Below, piece after piece: positions 42,812-50,255 of a DNA stretch of 64,000 bases; positions within the stretch are counted from its first letter, which is position 1; every line of letters begins with the position of its first letter. Position numbers and translations under genes: made by a program. The DNA is from JACKNG01 sp040220855 (GTDB taxonomy: Bacteria > Pseudomonadota > Gammaproteobacteria > Ga0077536), in assembly GCA_040220855.1 (NCBI GenBank), contig JAVJVZ010000036.1:1-64000 (forward strand). The letters are read 5' to 3'. The notes under the pieces were generated by a model. That model was given only the letters and a program-made list of their open reading frames with translations, searched no databases and was not told the origin of the DNA.

Positions 42812-43618
42812 TCAGGGCTTCCTGAACTTGAGCGTCATGCGATCGCTTTCGCCGATGGCGGCGTACTTGTCGCGGTCGACGTCACCGGCACGGAAGTTGG
42901 GCGGCAGCGTCCACACGCCCTTGGGGTGATCGCGGGTGTCGTTGGGATTGGCATTGATCTCGCTGCGTGCAACGAACTGGAAGCCTGCCGCTTCGGCGAG
43001 TCGAATGGCTTCGCTCTCGGCGAGGTAACCGGTTTTGGCCGCTTCCGGGCCGGTCATGTCGTCGCTGCCGCGATGGGCGACGAGGCCGAGCGTGCCCCCC
43101 GGCTTGAGCGCCTCGAACATGGCTTGAAACATGCCCTCGGCGAGTCCGTCGCGGACCCAGTTGTGCAGGTTGCGGAAGGTGACCACGAGGTCGGCGCTGC
43201 CGGCGGGCGCGGCCTGCGGCGCGGCCGGCGGCATCAGCGCGGTGACTTCGACGCGGTCGTAGACATCGGGCATCGCGGCGAGCTTGTCACGAAAGGCCTG
43301 CGCACCCTTGGCGAAGTATTCGACGCCGGTGCTGCCGTCGTAGTTCGCTGCAATCAAGGTGCCGCGTGCGCGCAGGTAGGGCGCCAGTACCTCGGTGTAC
43401 CAGCCACCGCTGCCGGGCCAGACCTCGACCACGGTCATGTCCGGGCGGATGCCGAAGAACTCGAGTGTCTCGACGGGGTGACGCCAGGCATTGCGTGCGA
43501 TGTTGGTCGGCGAGCGATGGCTGCCGCTCGCGGCAGTTTCGAGCGTGACGTCATCCGCGTGCACGGTGGCCATGCCGAGGGAGAGGACGAGCGGGGCGAG
43601 CAGGCGGCGGACGATCAT
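42812..43618 (-). CDS. Exported SAM-methyltransferase-fold protein
   Basis: A 268-residue protein with a signal peptide (residues 1-21, ending TVHADDV) followed by a Rossmann methyltransferase fold. Motif I is VVEVWPGSGGWYTEVLAPYL, followed by GTLIAANYDGS (motif II) and DLVVTFRNLHNWV. The methyltransferase fold combined with a signal peptide is unusual because SAM is cytosolic, yet this predicted periplasmic family is widespread in proteobacteria. Its substrate is not known. It lies 59 bp upstream of the P450 gene on the same strand. Confidence 0.8.
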   Translation of the reverse strand: MIVRRLLAPLVLSLGMATVHADDVTLETAASGSHRSPTNIARNAWRHPVETLEFFGIRPDMTVVEVWPGSGGWYTEVLAPYLRARGTLIAANYDGSTGVEYFAKGAQAFRDKLAAMPDVYDRVEVTALMPPAAPQAAPAGSADLVVTFRNLHNWVRDGLAEGMFQAMFEALKPGGTLGLVAHRGSDDMTGPEAAKTGYLAESEAIRLAEAAGFQFVARSEINANPNDTRDHPKGVWTLPPNFRAGDVDRDKYAAIGESDRMTLKFRKP

Positions 43619-43691
43619 GCGGTTTCTCCGGGTCGTGGCGCAGGCGCGATGCCGCCCAGTGTAGCGCAGCGCGTGGGACTCCGACGCCCGA

Positions 43692-44087
43692 TCACGGATT
43701 GAGCTTGTAGGTCACGTTGGCGAGCGCGACCTCGCGCCCGCGCGGATCGGTCACCGAGACGTCGCCGACGCAGATGCTGCCGCCGCGGCGGCGCACCCGT
43801 GCATGCGCCTCGAGGTCGGCGGCGACGACCAGCTCGAGGAAGTTGATGGAGAAACCGATGGTCGCGCCACGCGCCTCGGCACCTATCGCGGGATGCGCCC
43901 AGAAAGCGCAGGTCGCGGCGAGGTCGACCAGCGAGCTGATGGCACCGCCGTTGACCCGATCGTCGCCGAGGAAGTCGTGGTAGGGCAGGCGCAGCACCGC
44001 GTGGTCGACCTCGGCCAGCACGAGCTCGATACCGAGATGGCATGCGAAGGCCTGTTCCACGGCGATGGCGCGGACGCGTTCGAGCAT
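43692..44087 (-). CDS. PaaI-type hot-dog thioesterase
   Basis: A 131-residue hot-dog protein. LGIELVLAEVDHAVLRLPYHD, DRVNGGAISSLVDLAATCAF and GATIGFSINFLELVVAADLE match the PaaI/YigI thioesterase pattern. The 'NGGAISSLVD' helix holds the catalytic acid (D at the end of the helix). Start ATG 44087 is preceded by GGAG; an upstream GTG is possible. It hydrolyses aryl- or acyl-CoA esters. It lies 73 bp upstream of the exported methyltransferase gene on the same strand. Confidence 0.85.
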   Translation of the reverse strand: MLERVRAIAVEQAFACHLGIELVLAEVDHAVLRLPYHDFLGDDRVNGGAISSLVDLAATCAFWAHPAIGAEARGATIGFSINFLELVVAADLEAHARVRRRGGSICVGDVSVTDPRGREVALANVTYKLNP

Positions 44088-44278
44088 GGCGCGATTCTCC
44101 AGCTTGCGGGCGCGCAACGTTACCACGCGCCCGGCGCGGGTGCGGCAGGCGGTGCAGCGTGTTGCGATTGACAGTTGTCACGGCGCGCCCGAAGATCGCG
44201 CGCCGCCCGTGCCCCGTCCGGGAGCGGGCGTGATGAATTCTCATCAACCCGATTGCGCCACCCCGGCGCGGAGACCCT

Positions 44279-44545
44279 ATGACCTTCCGACTGACGACGT
44301 GCCTCGCGTGCGCCGTGCTGATGGCCGGCTGCGCGACGCAGACCATCGTGCCGAGCTACGACACTACAAATCCCGACCTGCGCATCGGCGGCGAACGCCC
44401 CGACGATGCCCCGCCACGCATCGAGAACGCGGGCTCGTTCTGCCTCGAGGTAACGGAGAAGTGGCATCTCGATGGCAAGACGCCGGACGGCACCGCGCTG
44501 TGGGCGCGTGACACCCTGCGCCGGGTCGCGCCCTGCGCGGGATAG
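44279..44545 (+). CDS. Small lipoprotein
   Basis: An 88-residue lipoprotein. The signal MTFRLTTCLACAVLMAGCATQ has the lipobox L-M-A-G-C with lipidated Cys18. The mature part carries two further Cys (in SFCLEV and near the C terminus, APCAG), which may form a disulfide. A GGAGA site lies 5 bases before the ATG. The family and role are unknown. Confidence 0.65.
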   Translation: MTFRLTTCLACAVLMAGCATQTIVPSYDTTNPDLRIGGERPDDAPPRIENAGSFCLEVTEKWHLDGKTPDGTALWARDTLRRVAPCAG

Positions 44546-44619
44546 GGTCGGCTTCCCGCCAACCGGCGTTCGGGTTACTGTCTCGTCCCGACATTGCATG
44601 AGCGAGGGGAGACAGCTCC

Positions 44620-45144
44620 ATGACGCAACCGCTTTATACCGTACGCCAGGTCGCCTACGTCGTACGCGATCTCGATGCCGCGCTGAAGTACTGGATCGAC
44701 GTGCTCAAGGTCGGTCCGTTCTTCCTGTTCGAGCACTGCCCGCTGGAGAACCAGCGTTACCGTGGCGGGCCGTCCAATGCCGACGTCACGCTCGCGCTCG
44801 GCAATTCCGGTGACGTGCAGATCGAGATCATCTACTGCGAGAACGACGCGCCTTCGGTATACAAGGAATTCCTCGATGCGGGGCGTGTCGGCGTGCATCA
44901 CTTCGGCATGATGCCGGAGAACTACGCCGAAGCCTGTGAGCGTTACCAGGCGCTCGGCCACGAGGCGGCCTTCGAGTGCACCGTCGGCGGTGCGCCGCTG
45001 GTCTACTTCGATACTGTCGATACCGTTGGCCACTTCATCGAGCTGTGGGACAACAACGACGTCTACAAGGATCTCTTCATGCTCGTGGAGAATGCGGCAA
45101 AGGGGTGGGACGGCAAGAACGCGGTGCGACCCGGGCCGCTGTAG
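44620..45144 (+). CDS. VOC/glyoxalase superfamily protein
   Basis: A 174-residue two-motif vicinal-oxygen-chelate protein. TVRQVAYVVRDLDAALKYW is the first beta-alpha-beta module, and GVHHFGMMPENYAEACERY with HFIELWDNNDVYK completes the second. Conserved His and Glu in GVHHFG and FIELW suggest a metal site. Family members are lyases, isomerases and dioxygenases, so the reaction is not fixed. A GGGGAG site lies about 9 bases before the ATG. It is convergent with rnm (15-bp gap). Confidence 0.85.
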   Translation: MTQPLYTVRQVAYVVRDLDAALKYWIDVLKVGPFFLFEHCPLENQRYRGGPSNADVTLALGNSGDVQIEIIYCENDAPSVYKEFLDAGRVGVHHFGMMPENYAEACERYQALGHEAAFECTVGGAPLVYFDTVDTVGHFIELWDNNDVYKDLFMLVENAAKGWDGKNAVRPGPL

Positions 45145-45159
45145 CGCGTACCGGCTCGG

Positions 45160-46023
45160 TCAGGGCGCGGCCGCTGGCGCAGTGTCGGCTGTCCAGCGTC
45201 CCCACACCGGCTCCACCCCGGCGGGCAGCGCAGGGAGGCGGCCGAGCGCCGTGTCCGCGCGCTCGGCGTGGTGGAAGTCGGACCCGACCGAGCCAAGCAG
45301 CCCGTGGGTGCGGGCGAGCGCGGCAAGGCGGGCCGTGGTGGCCGCCGGCTGGTGCCCGGAGACGACCTCGATGCCACCGCCGCCGCAGGCGGTGAAATCG
45401 GCGGCGAGCGCATCGAGGCGCATGCCAGTCAAACCGTAGTGCGCCGGTTGTGCGAGCACGGCGATGCCGCTGGCGCTGCGAATCCAAGCGACCACGTTGG
45501 CGAGGTCGGCACAGGTGACGACGCCATGCACTTCGCGCGGGCTGCGCAGGAAACGTGCGTAGGCCTGCTTGAGCGTGCGCGCGGCGCCGCACGCGACGAG
45601 GTGGCGGGCGAAATGGGGACGGCCGATCGCGGCTTCTCCCGCATAGCGTGCGGCGCCGGCGTAGGCGTCGCGGATGCCGGCACGTTCGAGGCGTGCGGCG
45701 ATGGCCCGCGCGCGGCGCTCGCGGGCAGCCTGCTGGCTGGCGCAGGCATCGCGCATCGCAGTGCTGTCGGGATCGATGCCGAGTCCGACCACGTGCACAC
45801 CGATGAGTCGCCAGTACGTCGAGAGTTCGATTCCCGGCACGAGGGTGATGTCGTGCGCGCGCCGGTCGAGCCCGGAATAGGCGGCGACGGTATCGTGGTC
45901 GGTGATGCTCAGCACGCGCACGCCGGCGGCAGCCGCGCGCGCGACGACTTCGCCTGGTGCGAGGCCGCCATCGGAGGCGGTCGTGTGCACGTGGAGATCG
46001 ATGCTGCCCGGGGTCGCGTTCAT
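45160..46023 (-). CDS. rnm: RNase AM (PHP-domain 5'-3' exonuclease)
   Basis: A 287-residue PHP-family protein. The metal motifs are IDLHVHTTASDG near residue 8, ITDHDTVAAY, IELSTYW and SVGSDFHH, together with LAQPAHYGLTG. These match the YciV/TrpH-like RNase AM of gammaproteobacteria, which trims the 5' ends of rRNAs and digests 3',5'-bisphosphonucleotides. The ATG at 46023 lies 5 bases downstream of a TATACT -10 box, and no Shine-Dalgarno is seen. It is convergent with the VOC gene. Confidence 0.85.
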   Translation of the reverse strand: MNATPGSIDLHVHTTASDGGLAPGEVVARAAAAGVRVLSITDHDTVAAYSGLDRRAHDITLVPGIELSTYWRLIGVHVVGLGIDPDSTAMRDACASQQAARERRARAIAARLERAGIRDAYAGAARYAGEAAIGRPHFARHLVACGAARTLKQAYARFLRSPREVHGVVTCADLANVVAWIRSASGIAVLAQPAHYGLTGMRLDALAADFTACGGGGIEVVSGHQPAATTARLAALARTHGLLGSVGSDFHHAERADTALGRLPALPAGVEPVWGRWTADTAPAAAP

Positions 46024-46028
46024 GGCGC

Positions 46029-46034
46029 AGTATA
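46029..46034 (-). promoter_or_regulatory. -10 box of rnm placed for leaderless transcription (TATACT)
   Basis: On the minus strand TATACT ends 5 bases before the rnm ATG at 46023. Transcription would begin on or next to the start codon. No ribosome site is visible. Confidence 0.5.
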
Positions 46035-46157
46035 GGCGCATGCACGTGCACCGCTGCCAGTAGTGAAGGGGCCGAGGGTCTGCGGTGCCCGTGCGCTGTC
46101 GTGGCAGCGCCGGTCGGTTAGAATCGCGCCTCCCCCGGCGCCGGAGTCGCTCGAGAA

Positions 46158-46493
46158 ATGGTCAGGATCGTCCGCAACGCGAAGTTTCCCCTCGGCCGCG
46201 TGGTACGCCATCGCGTGTACCCGTTCCGTGGTGTGATCTACGACGTCGACCCGACCTTCAGCAACACCGAGGAATGGTGGGAATCGATCCCGGAGGACGT
46301 GCGCCCGCACAAGGACCAGCCGTTCTACCATCTGCTGGCGGAGAACGCCGAGACCAGCTACGTGGCCTACGTTTCGGAGCAGAACCTGCTCGCCGACGAC
46401 AGCGGGGTGCCGGTCAACCACCCCGACGTGCCGCGCTACTTCGGCGACTTCGAAGGCAGCTCCTACCGGCTCAAGGAGCACATGGCGCACTGA
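46158..46493 (+). CDS. hspQ: Heat shock protein HspQ
   Basis: A 111-residue HspQ (YccV, hemimethylated-DNA-binding-like) protein. KFPLGRVVRHRVYPFRGVIYD, ETSYVAYVSEQNLLAD and LKEHMAH are family hallmarks, and the length is normal. HspQ enhances substrate degradation by Lon in enteric bacteria. TAGAAT at about 46117-46122 could be the -10. It is divergent from rnm and convergent with a small membrane gene. Confidence 0.9.
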   Translation: MVRIVRNAKFPLGRVVRHRVYPFRGVIYDVDPTFSNTEEWWESIPEDVRPHKDQPFYHLLAENAETSYVAYVSEQNLLADDSGVPVNHPDVPRYFGDFEGSSYRLKEHMAH

Positions 46494-46572
46494 GCAGGCG
46501 TTCCTGCAGTCACGCCAGGGCATCCGTGCCGCGACTCGGCAGGCCCTTTCGGAACCCCCGGGCCGCGGCGCG

Positions 46573-46902
46573 TTACAGCACCGGCAGATAGGGGTGCACG
46601 AGGTAGTAAGCGACGAAGGCGGTCATGCCGATGACCGCGGGGCGCCACGCGCGAGCGCGTGCCGTGGCATCGCTGCCGGCGCGTGCGGACAGCAACACGG
46701 CGCTACCGGCGCAGGCGAGGGCGAGCAGGAACAAGGCCAGCGCAAGGGCGTAGTCGATGACGTCGCCGGTGCCCCAGGCGGCCCCGGCGGGGCGCGGCAG
46801 GCGACCATAGACGACGACGCGGAAGGCGATTGCAAGTAATGCGAGCGCGACCACGGCGCGCTCGAGCAGGCCGGCGAGGTGGCCCAGGCGGGCATCGTTC
46901 AT
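46573..46902 (-). CDS. Small membrane protein (three helices)
   Basis: A 109-residue protein starting MNDARLGHLAGLLERAV, with hydrophobic segments at about 16-33, 44-66 and 87-104. I do not recognise a family. A Met five codons upstream (46917) is an alternative start and lies 15 bases after a TATACT -10-like box at 46933-46938. It is convergent with hspQ and divergent from darP, which gives it a clear gene-like context. Confidence 0.55.
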   Translation of the reverse strand: MNDARLGHLAGLLERAVVALALLAIAFRVVVYGRLPRPAGAAWGTGDVIDYALALALFLLALACAGSAVLLSARAGSDATARARAWRPAVIGMTAFVAYYLVHPYLPVL

Positions 46903-46965
46903 GGTGGACGTGCACATGCGGATGGAGGGCGGAGTATAGCGGCAGCGGCGCGCGCCGCGGCGCGT

Positions 46966-46971
46966 TACACT
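46966..46971 (+). promoter_or_regulatory. -10 box of darP placed for leaderless transcription (TACACT)
   Basis: TACACT ends 6 bases before the darP ATG at 46978. No Shine-Dalgarno site lies between. Confidence 0.45.
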
Positions 46972-46977
46972 GCGCTG

Positions 46978-47493
46978 ATGATCGATGATCCCACGCATGC
47001 GGACGACCTGCCGGCAGAGCGTCCCAGCAAGTCGGCAGTCAAGCGCGAGTTCGCCGCCATCCAGGCGCTCGTGCGCCGCCTTGCGGCGTTGCCGCCGGCG
47101 CAGCTGGCGCGCCTGCCGCTCGATGCGGACACGCGCGAGGCGGTGGCCGTTGCCGGCACCCTGAAACGGCAGGCCTACGAACGCCAGGTGCGCCACGCGA
47201 GCGGGTTGCTCGCGCGCATCGACTGGCAGGGCGTCGCCGCCGCCGCCGATGCGCTGGCGCGACCCCAGCGCGAAGCGGTGCGTGCCTTCCACGAGCTCGA
47301 GCGCTGGCGCGACGCGCTGGTCGCAGGCGATGCCGGGGTACTCGAGGAACTCGCCGCACGCTTCCCGGCTTTCGATCGTGCCGAGGCGCTGCGGCTGGCG
47401 CGCGCCGCGGCGCGCGACAGCGGCGGTGGGCGTGCGCCGGCTGCGGCGCGCAAGCTGTTCCGCTACCTGGCGGGTTTCGTCGACAGCGCTTGA
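46978..47493 (+). CDS. darP: Dual-action ribosomal maturation protein DarP (YjgA)
   Basis: A 171-residue protein of the YjgA/DarP family. PSKSAVKREFAAIQALVRRLAALP, ALARPQREAVRAFHELERWRDAL and KLFRYLAGF are conserved. DarP binds pre-50S ribosomal particles and helps maturation. The ATG at 46978 lies 6 bases downstream of a TACACT -10 box with no ribosome site. The N-terminal 12 residues are acidic and specific to this copy. Confidence 0.88.
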   Translation: MIDDPTHADDLPAERPSKSAVKREFAAIQALVRRLAALPPAQLARLPLDADTREAVAVAGTLKRQAYERQVRHASGLLARIDWQGVAAAADALARPQREAVRAFHELERWRDALVAGDAGVLEELAARFPAFDRAEALRLARAAARDSGGGRAPAAARKLFRYLAGFVDSA

Positions 47494-47543
47494 ATCGGCG
47501 CCGCTGGCGACGCTGCGGATGGGCGCCGCGGCGGGCGATGCGC

Positions 47544-48014
47544 TCAGCGCACCAGCGTCACCGGGCAGGTCGCGTGGCTCGCGACCTGGGTGCTGACGCT
47601 GCCCAGCAACAAGCGCGTGAAGGTCGAACGTCCGCGTGTGCCGATGACGATGAGGTCGACCGCGTGGTCGACCGCATAGCGACAGATCTCCTCCGCGGCA
47701 TGGCCCCAGCGCTGCGCCGCGGTGGCGGGCGCCGGCAGCTGGCCGAGTGCTGCGGTGGTGCGGGCGAGTTCGTTGGTGCTCGCCGCTTCTTCGGCGTTGG
47801 CGCGCATTTCGTCGATCGAGAGGACCGCGTTGGCCGGTAGGGCGGGCCATTCGCCCGCGCCCCAGGCGTAGGGCATCATCAGCTCCTCGCTGTGCACGAC
47901 GAGGACGGTGACGTCCGCGCCGGTGTCGCGTGCGAGACCGCCGGCGAATCGTGCTGCGGCCAGCGCGCCCTCGGAACCGTCGCTGGCGACCAGGATGTGC
48001 TTGAGCGTGGTCAT
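47544..48014 (-). CDS. Universal stress protein (UspA family)
   Basis: A 156-residue UspA-fold protein. LKHILVASDGSEGALAAARF is the N-terminal strand and helix; the C-terminal ATP-binding loop reads VIGTRGRSTFTRLLLGSVS (G-x2-G-x9-G-S/T), so it is probably an ATP-binding member. It may respond to starvation or oxidative stress. GGGGGAG lies about 7 bases before the ATG at 48014. It is convergent with darP and divergent from ygiQ. Confidence 0.92.
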   Translation of the reverse strand: MTTLKHILVASDGSEGALAAARFAGGLARDTGADVTVLVVHSEELMMPYAWGAGEWPALPANAVLSIDEMRANAEEAASTNELARTTAALGQLPAPATAAQRWGHAAEEICRYAVDHAVDLIVIGTRGRSTFTRLLLGSVSTQVASHATCPVTLVR

Positions 48015-48121
48015 CGGCAGTCTCCCCCGGGATGCGATCCGGTCGCGGCATGGTAACGCGCGCTGGCACGGCATGCTTGATACCGGTCAACACGCGCGAA
48101 CCGGCCACCCGCGCCGCGGTC

Positions 48122-48127
48122 TACAAT
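48122..48127 (+). promoter_or_regulatory. -10 box of ygiQ placed for leaderless transcription (TACAAT)
   Basis: TACAAT ends 6 bases before the ygiQ ATG at 48134. No Shine-Dalgarno site is present. Confidence 0.5.
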
Positions 48128-48133
48128 AGGCGC

Positions 48134-50248
48134 ATGCCTGTCACCTCCCCCGATCTGTTCGGCTATCCCAAGCAGTGGGCCGCCTGCTTCGACCCGGCGC
48201 CCTACCTGCCGATGACGCGCGCGGAGATGGACGCGCTCGGCTGGGATGCCTGCGACGTCATCATCGTCAGCGGCGATGCCTACGTCGATCACCCCAGCTT
48301 CGGCATGGCGGTCATGGGCCGGTTCCTCGAGGCCCAGGGCTTGCGCGTCGGCATCATCGCGCAGCCCGATTGGCACTCGACGGCGGATTTCACCGCGCTC
48401 GGCCGGCCGACGCTGTTCTTCGGCATCACCGCGGGCAACATGGATTCCATGATCAACCGCTACACCGCCGATCGGCGCCTGCGCAGCGACGACGCGTACA
48501 CCCCCGGCGGCGTCGCCGGCAAACGGCCCGACCGCGCCGTGATCGTGTATGCCCAGCGCTGCCGCGAGGCCTACGCCGAGGTGCCGCTGGTGCTCGGTGG
48601 CATCGAGGCCAGCTTGCGCCGTATCGCTCAGTACGATTACTGGAGCGACCAGGTGCGACGCTCCGTTCTCGATGACGCCGCCGGCGACATCCTGCTCTAC
48701 GGCAACGCCGAGCGCGCTATCGCCGAACTCGCCCACCGGCTTGCGCGTGGCGAGACGATCGGCAACCTGACCGACATCCGCGGCACCACGGTCATCCGGC
48801 GTACCCTGCCGGCGGGCTGGACCGAACTCGACTCCACGCGCATCGACTGGCCGAAGCAGGTCGACGCGCTGCCCAATCCTTATGACGAGCGTGGCGACAG
48901 CCGCTGCGCCGATGCCGCGCCCGGCGCCGCGCAGACGGTGCGCGTGATCCCGATGCCGCTGCATCGCCAGTCCAGCGCGGCGCGCGAGCGTACCGTCATC
49001 CGACTGCCTTCCTACGAGAAAGTGAGCAAGGACGCCGTGCTCTATGCACACGCTTCGCGCGTGCTGCACCAGGAATCGAACCCGCACAACGCGCGTGCAC
49101 TGGTGCAGCGTCACGGCACGCGCGAGGTGTGGGTCAACCCGCCGCCGATCCCGCTGACCACGGCGGAGATGGACGGCGTGTTCGCGCTGCCGTTCCAGCG
49201 CCGCCCGCATCCTGCCTATGGCGACGCGAAGATTCCTGCCTACGAGATGATCAAGACCTCGGTCAACATCATGCGCGGGTGTTTTGGCGGCTGCACCTTC
49301 TGTTCCATCACCGAGCACGAGGGACGTGTCATCCAGAGTCGTTCGGAGGAATCGATCCTGCGCGAGATCGAGGACATCCGCGACAAGGTGCCGGGCTTCA
49401 CCGGGGTCATTTCCGACCTCGGCGGGCCCACCGCCAACATGTATCGACTGAACTGCAAGGACGACGCCATCCAGGCCAGTTGCCGCCGCCTGTCGTGCGT
49501 CTACCCGACGGTCTGTGGCAACCTCGAAACCAGTCATCGCCCGACTACCGAGCTCTACCGCAAGGCGCGCAAGCTGCCCGGCATCAAGCGCGTGCTGATC
49601 GCATCCGGCCTGCGCTACGACCTTGCCGTGCTCGACGAGGAGTACGTGCGCGAGCTGGTCACGCATCACGTCGGTGGCTATCTCAAGATTGCCCCCGAGC
49701 ACAGCGAGGAGCGCACGCTCGCGAAGATGATGAAACCGGGGATGGGCAGCTATTACCGCTTCAAGCAGCTGTTCGAGCGCTTCTCGCGCGAGGCGGGCAA
49801 GGAGCAGTACCTGATCCCCTATTTCATCGCGGCACACCCGGGTTGCGAGGACGAGGACATGCTCGCCTTGTCGCTGTGGCTGAAGGAGAACGGATTCCGC
49901 GTCGACCAGGTGCAGACCTTCTACCCCTCGCCGATGGCGTTGGCGACCGCGATGTACCACTCCGGGCGCAACCCGCTGAAGAAACTGCGTTACAAGGGCG
50001 AGAGCGTGTTCAGCGCCCGAAGCCGCGAGCAACGCCGCCTGCACAAGGCCTTCCTGCGCTGGCACGACCCGGACAACCACGCGTTGCTGCGTGAGGCGTT
50101 GCTGCGGCTCGGGCGTGCCGATCTGATCGGCGATGGCGCGCACCAGCTGGTGCCGGCAGCGCGAGCGCCCGGCAAGGCGCCGCGCCGGCCCGCACGTGGC
50201 GCGCGTTCGCGGCGTTTGCGCCCGGCCCGCGGCGGTCAGTGGAGCTGA
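48134..50248 (+). CDS. ygiQ: YgiQ family radical SAM protein
   Basis: A 704-residue radical SAM protein. The N-terminal UPF0313 domain begins DLFGYPKQWAACFDPAPYLP. The radical SAM motif is C383-x3-C387-x2-C390 in RGCFGGCTFCSITEHEGR. The barrel and the C-terminal YgiQ domain follow (QVQTFYPSPMALATAMYHSG), and the last 40 residues are Arg/Pro/Ala-rich. The substrate of YgiQ is not established. It appears leaderless and is convergent with the hybrid kinase, with a 7-bp gap. Confidence 0.92.
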   Translation: MPVTSPDLFGYPKQWAACFDPAPYLPMTRAEMDALGWDACDVIIVSGDAYVDHPSFGMAVMGRFLEAQGLRVGIIAQPDWHSTADFTALGRPTLFFGITAGNMDSMINRYTADRRLRSDDAYTPGGVAGKRPDRAVIVYAQRCREAYAEVPLVLGGIEASLRRIAQYDYWSDQVRRSVLDDAAGDILLYGNAERAIAELAHRLARGETIGNLTDIRGTTVIRRTLPAGWTELDSTRIDWPKQVDALPNPYDERGDSRCADAAPGAAQTVRVIPMPLHRQSSAARERTVIRLPSYEKVSKDAVLYAHASRVLHQESNPHNARALVQRHGTREVWVNPPPIPLTTAEMDGVFALPFQRRPHPAYGDAKIPAYEMIKTSVNIMRGCFGGCTFCSITEHEGRVIQSRSEESILREIEDIRDKVPGFTGVISDLGGPTANMYRLNCKDDAIQASCRRLSCVYPTVCGNLETSHRPTTELYRKARKLPGIKRVLIASGLRYDLAVLDEEYVRELVTHHVGGYLKIAPEHSEERTLAKMMKPGMGSYYRFKQLFERFSREAGKEQYLIPYFIAAHPGCEDEDMLALSLWLKENGFRVDQVQTFYPSPMALATAMYHSGRNPLKKLRYKGESVFSARSREQRRLHKAFLRWHDPDNHALLREALLRLGRADLIGDGAHQLVPAARAPGKAPRRPARGARSRRLRPARGGQWS

Positions 50249-50255
50249 GGCCGAA

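Noticed and set aside
46573..48108. A 511-codon minus-strand frame spanning several genes
   Set aside because: Only its last 109 codons look protein-like. The upstream part is antisense to darP and out of frame with the universal stress protein gene, so the real start was placed at 46902.
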